From NCBI GenBank assembly GCA_021772895.1, contig JAJFLC010000012.1, positions 186,001-250,000 of the forward strand: a stretch of DNA of 64,000 nucleotides, in the 5' to 3' direction. The stretch's first letter is position 1, and each line of letters opens with the position of its first letter. The translations under genes were made by a program, and so were the position numbers. This stretch comes from Mariprofundaceae bacterium. Its GTDB lineage: Bacteria; Pseudomonadota; Zetaproteobacteria; Mariprofundales; Mariprofundaceae. This document shows positions 41,499 to 50,160 of the stretch, one piece after another. The notes under the pieces are model-generated. The model saw nothing but the letters and a program-made list of their open reading frames with translations. It made no database searches and was not told the origin of the DNA.

Positions 41499-42365
41499 AT
41501 GTCCATTAAGCATCCTGTCATTTCTGTAACCGGCTCTTCCGGTGCAGGCACGAGCACTGCCAAAGTAGCATTGGAGCATATTTTTCATCGTGAGCAGGTC
41601 ACACCCGCTATCGTAGAAGGTGATTGCTTTCATCGTTTTGGCCGCATTGAATTTAAAGAAAAAGCCAAAGAGTTTGAAGCTGCCGGAAAGCGTTTAAGTC
41701 ACTTTTCTGATGAAGCAAACTTATTTGATAAGATTGCAGAGCTGTTTAAGGATTATGGAGATACCGGTCTTGGTAAGGCGCGTACCTATGTTCATGATGC
41801 TGGAGAAGCAAAGCTTTATGGCGTTGAGTCAGGTTTGTTTACTGACTGGCGTGATGTGGGTGAAGGCTCCGATCTGCTATTTTATGAAGGTCTGCATGGT
41901 GGGGTGGAAGAGGTTCGTCCTTATACCGACCTTTCTATGGGCATTGTACCGGTTGTAAATATTGAGTGGATTCAGAAAATTCACCGTGATACTGCAATGC
42001 GTGGTTATTCACCGGAAGCTGTGGTGGATAATATTTTATCTCGCATGCATGACTATGTTCATTTTATTACGCCGCAGTTCACATACACTGATATTAACTT
42101 CCAGCGTGTGCCGCTGGTGGATACATCCAATCCTTTTGTAGCACGTGATGTTCCGACACCCGACGAGAGCCTGATGGTGATTCGTGTGCGCAACCCTCAG
42201 AAGTGGGGGGTGGATTTCCCATATCTTCTTTCTATGTTGAATGGTTCATTTATGTCTCGCCGCAACACGATTGTTGTGCCATCGAGCAAGATGTTACTGG
42301 CTATGGAGCTAATTCTTTCGCCAATTATACACGAGATGTTGGAGAAGAAACGCGCAGCAGCTTAA
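41499..42365 (+). CDS. prk: Phosphoribulokinase, class I (proteobacterial type)
   Basis: Calvin-cycle enzyme making ribulose-1,5-bisphosphate, the RuBisCO substrate. The 288-residue protein has the class I P-loop variant VTGSSGAGTSTAKVALEH at the N-terminus, EGDCFHRFGRIEFKE near 40, HDAGEAKLYG near 105, and FYEGLHGGVEEVRPYTDLS near 128-146. A conserved RDTAMRGYSPEAVVDNILSR follows near 164. It stands alone between mnmE and mnmG with its own terminator and probable promoter, not within a cbb operon. Strong evidence of autotrophic CO2 fixation provided RuBisCO is elsewhere. Confidence 0.96.
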   Translation: MSIKHPVISVTGSSGAGTSTAKVALEHIFHREQVTPAIVEGDCFHRFGRIEFKEKAKEFEAAGKRLSHFSDEANLFDKIAELFKDYGDTGLGKARTYVHDAGEAKLYGVESGLFTDWRDVGEGSDLLFYEGLHGGVEEVRPYTDLSMGIVPVVNIEWIQKIHRDTAMRGYSPEAVVDNILSRMHDYVHFITPQFTYTDINFQRVPLVDTSNPFVARDVPTPDESLMVIRVRNPQKWGVDFPYLLSMLNGSFMSRRNTIVVPSSKMLLAMELILSPIIHEMLEKKRAAA

Positions 42366-42391
42366 CGACAGGTTTGATGTAATACTTAAGG

Positions 42392-42414
42392 GGAGGCTTC
42401 GGCCTCCTTTTTTT
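42392..42414 (+). terminator. Rho-independent terminator after phosphoribulokinase
   Basis: GGAGGC, loop TTCG, GCCTCC, then seven T residues, beginning 27 bases after the gene's stop. The ultra-stable UUCG-type loop and T-run make this a confident intrinsic terminator. Confidence 0.92.
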
Positions 42415-42543
42415 GTGCTGGAATCAATAGGTTGCGTTATTTTTTTATATGACCACGACATATTGTATGTGTGTAAAATAAATGAACGTTTCTTTTTTCA
42501 TTTCTGGATTTCATGCGTGTAGATACGTAATCTGCCCTCCCTC

Positions 42544-44442
42544 ATGACAACGACAAACAAACAAATGTTCCACGTGAAACATCCGGATGGGCCGGTCGAT
42601 GTGCTGGTGATTGGTGCTGGGCATGCTGGTTGTGAAGCGGCTTTGGTTGCGGCGCGCCGGGGCGCACGAGTTCGTTTAATCACTCAAAACCTTGATACGA
42701 TTGCAAAAATGTCGTGCAATCCTGCGATTGGTGGCGTGGGTAAAGGGCACCTTGTTCGTGAAGTGGATGCATTGGGCGGCGCCATGGGGTGGGTTGCTGA
42801 TCGTTCTGCTATTCAATATCGTGTGTTGAATCAGAGAAAAGGGCCAGCTGTTCAAGCGACACGCTCTCAATGTGATCGAAGAATTTATCATATGGAAATG
42901 CGAGCAATTCTGGATGCCACACCGAAGCTTTGTTTGCATCAGGGAACCGTTCGCGAGCTCTCTTTCACTGGCGATAAGGTCACAGGCGTTGTGGATGAGT
43001 TGGGTGTTTTGCATGAATCAATGACGGTTATATTGACGACAGGAACTTTTCTTGGTGGTCTGGTGCATGTTGGCGAGAAGCAATTTTCTTCAGGCAGAGT
43101 AGGTGATGCAGCCGTCCATGGTTTAACCGATGTGTTGTATAAAAAAGAGTTGCGTCTTGGCCGGTTGAAAACGGGCACACCGCCGCGCCTTGATCGCAGA
43201 ACGATTCATTGGGCATCCCTTGAAGCACAGCCGGGTGAAGAGAGCGCAGTGCCTTTTTCATTTGATAGCGGGTCCCTTATCATGGATCAGGTGCCTTGTG
43301 CGATCACCCGAACCACAGAAAAAACACATGACATCATTCGGAAAAACCTCGAGCGATCACCTATTTATTCCGGAGGCATTGAAAGCAAAGGGCCGCGGTA
43401 TTGCCCCAGTATTGAAGACAAAGTTGTACGTTTTGCAGATAAAACAAGCCATCAGATTTTTCTTGAACCGGAAGGGCGTGATCATGAAGAGGTTTATCCA
43501 AACGGCATATCAACATCGCTTCCGATAGATGTTCAGTGGGCTTTTGTTCGTTCGATTACAGGTCTTGAAAAGGCTAATATTATTCGGCCTGGGTATGCGA
43601 TTGAATATGATTATGTAGACCCGACAGAACTACTGCCCACACTGGAGTGTAAAAAAGTCAGAGGTCTGTTTCATGCGGGTCAGATCAATGGTACAACAGG
43701 CTATGAAGAGGCCGCTGCGCAAGGCTTGATTGCGGGTCTTAATGCGGCTGCATTGGCCTTAGAGGTTGATATGTGGGTTCCAGATCGATCTGAAGCATAT
43801 ATGGGTGTGATGGTTGATGATCTTGTCAACAAAGGTGTGAGTGAGCCATATCGGATGTTTACCTCCAGGGCAGAGTTCAGGTTACATCTTCGGGAAGACA
43901 ATGCTGATCTTCGTCTTGGTGAAACGGCAGTTCGCCTTGGTCTTTATTCTGATGCTCGGAAAAAAGCGTATGAGTTAAGGGCTGAGCGTTTGGCGAAAAG
44001 TGTTGCGGAGAGCCGCGCCACTTTGATCGGAATGGGAAAAGCATGGCGTGAAAAACTTGATGTTTGTGCACTTCCGGCACCGCAGCAAAGCATGTCTTTT
44101 GCTGCATATTGCCACCGTCAGGATGTTGATGTTGAAGATGCGCTTGTGTTGTTAAGTTCAGCGGAAGCCTTGAATGATCGAGATCGGGCGAGCTTAAAGG
44201 CTTTTATTCACTATGAAGGTTATCTTGATAAGCAGGAGCTTGAAATTGAGCGTTTCAAACAACATGAAATGCAGTTGATTCCAGATGGATTTAATTATGC
44301 TGCCGTGAGCGGGCTAAGCCATGAATGTCGGCAGAAGTTAGATCTGGGTAAGCCTTTAAACCTTGGTCAGGCAGCGAGAATGTCTGGCATAACACCTGCG
44401 GCAATCACGGCCTTAATCATTCATTTGAAACAGGTTGCATGA
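42544..44442 (+). CDS. mnmG: tRNA uridine-5-carboxymethylaminomethyl modification enzyme MnmG
   Basis: FAD-dependent partner of MnmE, 632 residues. The dinucleotide-binding motif is [20 protein letters not shown] (near residue 20). Family signatures include [36 protein letters not shown] and [20 protein letters not shown], and the C-terminal MnmE-binding domain is present. Two starts are possible: ATG 42544 or ATG 42565 ([10 protein letters not shown]); neither has a clear ribosome site. The FHVKH residues are encoded by a parS-like site. Overlaps rsmG by 4 bases. Confidence 0.97.
   Translation: MTTTNKQMFHVKHPDGPVDVLVIGAGHAGCEAALVAARRGARVRLITQNLDTIAKMSCNPAIGGVGKGHLVREVDALGGAMGWVADRSAIQYRVLNQRKGPAVQATRSQCDRRIYHMEMRAILDATPKLCLHQGTVRELSFTGDKVTGVVDELGVLHESMTVILTTGTFLGGLVHVGEKQFSSGRVGDAAVHGLTDVLYKKELRLGRLKTGTPPRLDRRTIHWASLEAQPGEESAVPFSFDSGSLIMDQVPCAITRTTEKTHDIIRKNLERSPIYSGGIESKGPRYCPSIEDKVVRFADKTSHQIFLEPEGRDHEEVYPNGISTSLPIDVQWAFVRSITGLEKANIIRPGYAIEYDYVDPTELLPTLECKKVRGLFHAGQINGTTGYEEAAAQGLIAGLNAAALALEVDMWVPDRSEAYMGVMVDDLVNKGVSEPYRMFTSRAEFRLHLREDNADLRLGETAVRLGLYSDARKKAYELRAERLAKSVAESRATLIGMGKAWREKLDVCALPAPQQSMSFAAYCHRQDVDVEDALVLLSSAEALNDRDRASLKAFIHYEGYLDKQELEIERFKQHEMQLIPDGFNYAAVSGLSHECRQKLDLGKPLNLGQAARMSGITPAAITALIIHLKQVA
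42566..42581. promoter_or_regulatory. parS-like ParB-binding site in mnmG 5' end
   Basis: TGTTCCACGTGAAACA matches the parS consensus TGTTTCACGTGAAACA at 15 of 16 positions. It sits within the first codons of mnmG, 2.4 kb from parA-parB. Confidence 0.85.
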
Positions 44443-45014
44443 TGGAGGAAGGGCTTCAGCAGTATGGCGCGGAAGTGCTTCGGTTCAGAAAGGCATTGAA
44501 TCTGACATCGATTAAAAATGAGACTGAGTTTATGTCCCGTTTTATAGAGCCTTCTGTAGCATTGGCTGCGTGGATGCCGGATCACGGGCGGCTTCTTGAT
44601 ATCGGCAGTGGCATGGGCGTGCCGGGCATTCCTCTTTTGATTGCAAAGCCGGGTTTGCAAGGTGTATTGGTAGAGCGAAGAAAGAAGCGAGCGGAGTTTC
44701 TCAGGCATCTGGTTCGGGTCTTGAAGCTGGATGCTGAAGTCTATGATGCGGATATCAATGATTTGTCGCATTTGGGTGTGGATGTCTGTGTTGCCAGAGC
44801 CGTGACGCGTATCTCAGGATTGCTGGAGATGTGTAGTCCTCATGTGAATCAAGGTGCTGTTGCAGTCTTTCCTGTGCCGCAAGATGCCAGGCCAGTCAAT
44901 TTGACGGGTTGGGAATTTAAGCAGAAACACATGATACATGCGGGCGATACGCAGCAGGTATATTGTTATCGTTATGATCATTCGATTCAGGGGGAGGTTT
45001 CACGTGAAACATAA
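44439..45014 (+). CDS. rsmG: 16S rRNA (guanine-527-N7)-methyltransferase RsmG
   Basis: SAM-dependent methylase of 16S rRNA G527, 191 residues. The SAM motif is [20 protein letters not shown] (near 64-83), then [20 protein letters not shown] and [17 protein letters not shown]. The gene's last 11 bases overlap parA, and the C-terminal VSRET residues are encoded by a perfect parS core. Standard mnmG-rsmG-parA-parB order. Confidence 0.95.
   Translation: MMEEGLQQYGAEVLRFRKALNLTSIKNETEFMSRFIEPSVALAAWMPDHGRLLDIGSGMGVPGIPLLIAKPGLQGVLVERRKKRAEFLRHLVRVLKLDAEVYDADINDLSHLGVDVCVARAVTRISGLLEMCSPHVNQGAVAVFPVPQDARPVNLTGWEFKQKHMIHAGDTQQVYCYRYDHSIQGEVSRET
44996..45011. promoter_or_regulatory. parS site overlapping the parA start
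   Basis: GGTTTCACGTGAAACA contains the perfect palindrome GTTTCACGTGAAAC (44997-45010); only the outermost base differs from the 16-bp consensus. The parA GTG start codon (45004) is the centre of the palindrome and its ribosome site (GGGGGAGG) abuts it. Confidence 0.93.
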
Positions 45015-45789
45015 GTGTTTTGGACCTGTGATTGCCATTGCCAATCAGAAAGGTGGTGTGGGAAAAACCACAACAAGCATTAATTTGGCAGCATCGCTGG
45101 CCGCACTCGATAAACGTGTGCTTCTTATTGATCTGGACCCTCAGGGCAATACCACATCGGGCCTTGGCATTGATAAAAAAAGTGTTGAACAAGGCATGTA
45201 TTCGGTTTTGATGCGTGATGCAGGAATCCATGAGGTGTTGATTGAAACCGAATGTGAGGGGCTTTTTTTGCTTCCTGCCAGTATGGATCTTGCCGGTGCA
45301 GAGGTTGAGCTTGTCTCTGTAGAGGGGCGGGAAAACATTATGCACGACGCTATTTCCAGCTATGTGGGGGAACCTTTTGATTATGTGATCATCGATTGCC
45401 CACCCGCGTTGAATTTGTTGACGTTGAATGCGCTTACGGCGGCAGACCGTGTTTTAATTACACTTCAAACTGAATTTTATGCAATGGAAGGACTCACACA
45501 GTTGATTGATACCATTCGCAGGGTACGGCAAAGTCTTAATCTGGAATTATCGATGGACGGCATTCTTCTCACCATGGTTGATCGGAGAAATAATCTGGCT
45601 TTACAAGTAGAGAGTGAAGTGCGCGATTATTTTGGTAATCAGGTGTATAAAAATATTATACCTAGAAATGTACGCTTGTCAGAGGCACCAAGTTTTGGTG
45701 TGCCTGTCATGTATCATGATCTTCGCTCTACAGGAGCACAGGCATACCTTCAGGTAGCACAAGAATTGATTCAGCGTCAGGAAGCATAA
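45004..45789 (+). CDS. parA: Chromosome-partitioning ATPase ParA (Soj)
   Basis: Deviant-Walker ATPase that segregates the origin region with ParB. 261 residues from the GTG at 45004, which is 6 bases after GGAGG. The deviant Walker A is IANQKGGVGKTTTSINLAAS with the signature lysine, LLIDLDPQGNTTSGLG follows, and Walker B is YVIIDCPPALNLLTLNAL. The frame is open back to 44938, but those residues overlap rsmG and are not family-like. Confidence 0.96.
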   Translation: MKHKCFGPVIAIANQKGGVGKTTTSINLAASLAALDKRVLLIDLDPQGNTTSGLGIDKKSVEQGMYSVLMRDAGIHEVLIETECEGLFLLPASMDLAGAEVELVSVEGRENIMHDAISSYVGEPFDYVIIDCPPALNLLTLNALTAADRVLITLQTEFYAMEGLTQLIDTIRRVRQSLNLELSMDGILLTMVDRRNNLALQVESEVRDYFGNQVYKNIIPRNVRLSEAPSFGVPVMYHDLRSTGAQAYLQVAQELIQRQEA

Positions 45790-45802
45790 GGAGAGGGTGG
45801 AA

Positions 45803-46663
45803 ATGAAAAAACCTATGAAAAAACGTGGTTTGGGTCGTGGTTTGGATGCGCTTTTATCGGATATGCCGAGTAAAGGCTTGATAGATGAATCCTCTAAGAT
45901 ACTGATTTCAAAGATAAAACCGAACAGATACCAGCCAAGAACGCATTTTGACGCTGCTGAGTTGAAGTCGTTAACGGATTCTATTCGTAAAGAAGGCGTT
46001 ATCATGCCGATTCTGGTTCGTCCGGCAGGCGATGGTTATGAGCTGATTGCGGGTGAACGGCGCTGGCGTGCTTCACAGGCGGTAGGTTTACTGGAAATTC
46101 CAGCGGTGGTTCGTGATGTGGATGATTTGCAGGCTTTGGAGCTGGCAATCATTGAAAATGAGCAGAGAGATGATTTAACGGCGATAGAATCTGCCCGTGC
46201 CTATCAACGGCTTATGCAGGAGTTTGCTTATACACAGCAGCAGGTGGCAGAGCGCATTGATGTATCACGTGTACACGTCAGTAATACCATCCGTTTGCTT
46301 CAGTTGCCTGAAGCGATTCAGGCCATGATTGAAAACCGTGAACTTAGCATGGGCCATGCGCGCCCATTGATTGGGCTTGATAGTTTTAAAGCGAAAAATC
46401 TTGCCAGACTTTGCATGGAACACGACTGGAGCGCCAGACAGATGGAGCGGGAGGCTAAAAAGGCCTTACAGGAAAAAAGTGAGACACCTGCCAATAAAAA
46501 GATGGATGCGGATATCGCAGCACTTCAGGATGAACTCAGCCGTACACTGGGTTTACCTGTCATCTTTCAATGCAAAAAGAATGGTGCGGGTGAATTGCGT
46601 ATTGCTTATACACGTCCGGAAGAAGTGGATGGTGTGCTTAAACGCTTGAGACGCCCTTTGTGA
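45803..46663 (+). CDS. parB: Chromosome-partitioning protein ParB (Spo0J)
   Basis: CTP-dependent clamp that loads at parS, 286 residues. It has the ParA-stimulating N-terminus (KKRGLGRGLDALLSDMPSKG). The CTPase/ParB-Srx domain includes LVRPAGDGYELIAGERRWRA, then AIIENEQRDDLTAIESARAY. The helix-turn-helix region is YTQQQVAERIDVSRVHVSNT, with a C-terminal dimerisation domain. AGGAGAGGG precedes the ATG at 45803; a GTG at 45797 is also in frame. Confidence 0.96.
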   Translation: MKKPMKKRGLGRGLDALLSDMPSKGLIDESSKILISKIKPNRYQPRTHFDAAELKSLTDSIRKEGVIMPILVRPAGDGYELIAGERRWRASQAVGLLEIPAVVRDVDDLQALELAIIENEQRDDLTAIESARAYQRLMQEFAYTQQQVAERIDVSRVHVSNTIRLLQLPEAIQAMIENRELSMGHARPLIGLDSFKAKNLARLCMEHDWSARQMEREAKKALQEKSETPANKKMDADIAALQDELSRTLGLPVIFQCKKNGAGELRIAYTRPEEVDGVLKRLRRPL

Positions 46664-47679
46664 ACGTTAATGGGAAGCACTTTCGAGCCATCAATTGGCC
46701 GGGAGGGGTGAATGGTCAGCTGCAATGGATTGATCAGACAAAGCTTCCTCATCATTTTGCAATAAAAGAAAGCCGGGATGCAGAAGTGGTTGCCCGTGCA
46801 ATAGAATGCATGGAGGTTCGTGGTGCGCCTGCAATTGGCGCCATGGCTGCTTTTGGTTTGGCTCTGGCTTTTATCACGGACCAAAATCGTTTTGAATCTT
46901 ATTGGTTAACACGCTTTAGCCAAACACGTCCGACGGCTGTTAATCTATTTCATGCCTGCGATACCATGCGCGTTTGTGCCGAAGGTGGTGCGACAGAGCA
47001 GATGATGTTGGATATGGCATGTCATTATGCGGATACGGAGGTGAAGCGCTGCAAAGTGATGGGCGAACATTTAGCTCAAGTTCTGGCGGTGGGAGAGCGT
47101 CGAATCCTGACGCATTGTAATGCGGGTTGGCTGGCAACTGTCGATTGGGGCACTGCGTTATCCGGCATTTATCATCTGGCACGTGCCGGGGAATCGCCTT
47201 CTGTATTGGCTGATGAGACCCGGCCACGTTTACAGGGTGCAAAACTGACTGCATGGGAGCTCTCTCAGGAAAATATTCCATGCAGTATTCAGGTTGACAG
47301 TGCGGCAGCATGGATGATGGCACAGGGCGAGGTTGATGTGATCGTTGTGGGAGCGGACCGGATTGCTGCCAATGGTGATGTAGCGAATAAAATTGGCACT
47401 TATATGTTAGCGCTTGCTGCAAGGGAGCATGGTATTCCTTTTTATGTGGCTGCACCTGAGAGCAGTTTTGATCTATACTGTATATCAGGTAAAGACATTC
47501 CAATCGAGATCAGGGATGAAGATGAAGTGTTGCGGGTGCAAGGCATGAATAACCATGGTGATTTAGGTAAAATAGACATAACAGCCCATGGAATTGTGGC
47601 TCATAATCCTGCATTTGACGTGACGCCCAATCATTTGATTACCTCTATCATTTGTGAGACGGGGTTGTGGAAGCCGTAA
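46660..47679 (+). CDS. mtnA: S-methyl-5-thioribose-1-phosphate isomerase
   Basis: Methionine-salvage enzyme (aldose-ketose isomerase of MTR-1-P), 339 residues from a GTG start overlapping the parB stop. Hallmarks are ECMEVRGAPAIGAMAAFGLA near 48, the catalytic cysteine in RILTHCNAGWLATVDWGTAL near 150, and the catalytic aspartate in VIVVGADRIAANGDVANKIG near 230. No other mtn gene is in the window. Confidence 0.94.
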   Translation: MNVNGKHFRAINWPGGVNGQLQWIDQTKLPHHFAIKESRDAEVVARAIECMEVRGAPAIGAMAAFGLALAFITDQNRFESYWLTRFSQTRPTAVNLFHACDTMRVCAEGGATEQMMLDMACHYADTEVKRCKVMGEHLAQVLAVGERRILTHCNAGWLATVDWGTALSGIYHLARAGESPSVLADETRPRLQGAKLTAWELSQENIPCSIQVDSAAAWMMAQGEVDVIVVGADRIAANGDVANKIGTYMLALAAREHGIPFYVAAPESSFDLYCISGKDIPIEIRDEDEVLRVQGMNNHGDLGKIDITAHGIVAHNPAFDVTPNHLITSIICETGLWKP

Positions 47680-48938
47680 AATCATGGTTGCTGGTGATGT
47701 TGGTGCTGATATCCGGCACAGCATTTGCAAATGCTGAAATTCAAATAAAACATATAGAAATCAGCGGGTTGGAGTATTCCAAAGCGCGTGTTGTGATGCG
47801 TGAGCTACCTTTTTCTGAAGGTGATGTATGGCAGCCGGAGTTTGCTGAAGTCGGTGCGCGGCGGCTCAGGAACCTGGGTCTTTTTAGTGAGGCATCGATC
47901 ACACCACCGGATAGTCATGGCGTGGTTTATATTCATGTCAATGATAAGTGGCCTTTGTGGTTGTTACCGGAGGCAAAACGTTCTGATAATGGGGCATCTT
48001 CAGCCGGTCTGACATTGACCGAACATAATCTTTGGGGATTGCACCATCACCTGCGTTTGGCAACGCGCCGGGATACAGGGAAAAATTTTTCGGGAAACAA
48101 AGGAACCTCTTATCAGGGTTCATATATATGGCGGCGAATTAATGATTCTAATTATGGCATGGATATGTCGATCAATGATGGGAGTAGCACGTTTGATGCG
48201 TATGAAAATGGTGTGGTTAACAGCAGTTATCTTCAGGAGAGCCAAAGCTGGAGTGCCGGTATTAGTTATGGTTTTGGGCCGGTTCCCGGAGAGGGGTGGG
48301 ATGCCCGGCTGGGGTTCTCAGCAAACAAAACAGCTTATACGTTGAAAAGTGGGCCGCCACAGTTGGATGTGAGGGGGTTAAGACGCCATGCGATCAATCT
48401 TTCGGCCGGTTATCGGCTGGTGAATGACCATATCACATGGGTGACTGGTAATGAATTTGATTACAGTCTGAATATTGCACATAAAACAATAGGTTCAGAG
48501 ATTAATAGCTATAAACAGACGATATCGCTGCGCAGGCACCTTGATCTTGGCAAACAACAGACATTGAGCTACAGGATTAATGCTGGTTTAGCGGCAGGGG
48601 ACATTCTTCGTGATGGGCTGTTTGATGTGGGTAACCAAGGTGGAATGAGGGGGTATTATTCCGGCGAGTTGCAGGGTGATGCTTATGTGTATGGTACGCT
48701 GGAGGGGCGCTATCCATTGCAAATGAACAGTAATTTCCAACTGGTGGCTTTCGTGGATGCGGGTTATGTGAGCAGGAATGGCAAACCAGCGCTTGGTCAA
48801 TCTGTTGTTATCGGTGTGGGTGGTGGTGCGCGGTGGACATTGCGCTGGCTGGTGAATGGTACGTTACGTGCCGATGTTGCTTACGGTGTCGCAACGCGCA
48901 AATGGCGTCTACACTTAGGAACAGGACAGTCATTTTAG
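47667..48938 (+). CDS. One-POTRA Omp85/BamA-superfamily outer-membrane protein
   Basis: A 423-residue outer-membrane protein. It has a signal peptide (residues 1-23, cleavage after ANA), a single POTRA-like domain at about 25-95 (IKHIEISGLEYSKARVVMRE, then ARRLRNLGLFSEASI) and a C-terminal 16-strand-type barrel. The barrel ends in alternating hydrophobic strands with terminal phenylalanine (WRLHLGTGQSF) and has the conserved loop-6-like GGMRGYYSGEL. Start is GTG, overlapping mtnA by 13 bases. Much shorter than BamA (5 POTRAs) or TamA (3). Followed by an AsmA-family gene, so a role in envelope lipid or protein traffic is possible. Confidence 0.8.
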   Translation: MEAVKSWLLVMLVLISGTAFANAEIQIKHIEISGLEYSKARVVMRELPFSEGDVWQPEFAEVGARRLRNLGLFSEASITPPDSHGVVYIHVNDKWPLWLLPEAKRSDNGASSAGLTLTEHNLWGLHHHLRLATRRDTGKNFSGNKGTSYQGSYIWRRINDSNYGMDMSINDGSSTFDAYENGVVNSSYLQESQSWSAGISYGFGPVPGEGWDARLGFSANKTAYTLKSGPPQLDVRGLRRHAINLSAGYRLVNDHITWVTGNEFDYSLNIAHKTIGSEINSYKQTISLRRHLDLGKQQTLSYRINAGLAAGDILRDGLFDVGNQGGMRGYYSGELQGDAYVYGTLEGRYPLQMNSNFQLVAFVDAGYVSRNGKPALGQSVVIGVGGGARWTLRWLVNGTLRADVAYGVATRKWRLHLGTGQSF

Positions 48939-48981
48939 AAAGATAATTCTGGATAACTGGTCAATGGGCTAAGAGGTATTT

Positions 48982-50106
48982 ATGAAAAAAATCATTCGTT
49001 ATGTGTTGATTACTGTTGCAGTGCTGCTGTTGATTATTGTTGCCACGCCATTTTTGATCCCGGCGGACCAGGTTCGCCAGTTTGTTGAAGCAGAAGCAAG
49101 CAAAGCTGCCGGTATGCCGGTTAAAATCGAGGTGCTTTCGGTACGTCTTATCCCTGTACCCTCACTATCAATTAAAAAACTGACGGTAGAAGATGTGAAG
49201 GGAGGCACGCCAAAGCTGGCAGTAGCTTCCGGCTCACTGGCTGTTGAGTTGGCACCGCTTTTTGATGGGCGTGCTGAGGTTTCAGGTATTACATTTAAAG
49301 AGATTGTCTTAAGGGTATCTGAAAAGGCGAAAGGTAAAGATGTGCATATTGTCCGTATTGATAGCGTTAGCGGTGCGATTCAGTTGACGGGAGATACGTT
49401 GACGATGCCGAACTGGAAGTTGAAACTCTATGATGGCAACGTGATGATGAATGCCAAGTTAACCCCGTTGGAGGGTAAGAAGCGTACATTGACTGCAGAT
49501 ATTAATGCTGCGGAGATTCAAATGTTAACACTCATGCAGGATGCGGCAGGACAGGATAAGGTGTCAGGAACATTTGGTTCAAGCTTAAAAATCTCTGCGC
49601 AAGGCGCCAGTGAAAAAGCGATGCAGCAGTCACTCAAGGTTGATGGTCCGGTTCATATGACAAAAGGACAGTTTGAAGGTGTGGGTCTTTCGGGCGTGGC
49701 GGCAGCTTTGGTGCATGGCAATGTTACAGGTGCATCTGGAGCGATTCTGTTTGATACGTTCAAAACGCAGTTGAAAGCGCGTGGTCAGGATATTTATTTA
49801 AAAGATATTGTGCTTGATGCATCGGCTTTTGATGCCAGTGGGCATGTCGATATTAAAGGAAGTGGTAAGTTGGATGGGCAGATTGATACCAGCGGTGTGG
49901 GCGGTCTTTCAGGTGCAAAATTATTGGTTGGTGGCACGACAGAAAGTCCCAAAATTTACCCTGCACCATCATCTCTGATTGGAGGTGCGATTGGTGCGGC
50001 GGTTGGTGGTCCGACAGGGGCGGCGGCAGGTTCCAAAGTGGGTGGGGCGGCAGGGGATGCGGTTGAAAGCATCGGTGGCGGCATGAAAGGATTGTTTGGA
50101 AAGTGA
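48982..50106 (+). CDS. AsmA-family protein
   Basis: A 374-residue protein with one N-terminal membrane helix (residues 5-27) and a long periplasmic beta-rich domain. The AsmA N-terminal signature is FLIPADQVRQFVEAEASKAA, then LSVRLIPVPSLSIKKLTVED near 50. The C-terminus (about 335-374) is a glycine-zipper-like run (GGAIGAAVGGPTGAAAGSKV), unusual for AsmA. AsmA-like proteins are thought to bridge lipids between membranes. It follows the Omp85 gene by 43 bases on the same strand. Confidence 0.8.
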   Translation: MKKIIRYVLITVAVLLLIIVATPFLIPADQVRQFVEAEASKAAGMPVKIEVLSVRLIPVPSLSIKKLTVEDVKGGTPKLAVASGSLAVELAPLFDGRAEVSGITFKEIVLRVSEKAKGKDVHIVRIDSVSGAIQLTGDTLTMPNWKLKLYDGNVMMNAKLTPLEGKKRTLTADINAAEIQMLTLMQDAAGQDKVSGTFGSSLKISAQGASEKAMQQSLKVDGPVHMTKGQFEGVGLSGVAAALVHGNVTGASGAILFDTFKTQLKARGQDIYLKDIVLDASAFDASGHVDIKGSGKLDGQIDTSGVGGLSGAKLLVGGTTESPKIYPAPSSLIGGAIGAAVGGPTGAAAGSKVGGAAGDAVESIGGGMKGLFGK

Positions 50107-50160
50107 TTTTCAGCGATCAACACTACAAAAAAGAGTGTGTTTAGCCTTTGAGAAGCAGGG

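Noticed and set aside
43028-43261. Several antisense frames within mnmG, gyrB and topA.
   Set aside because: They mirror codon structure of highly conserved genes and lack ribosome sites.
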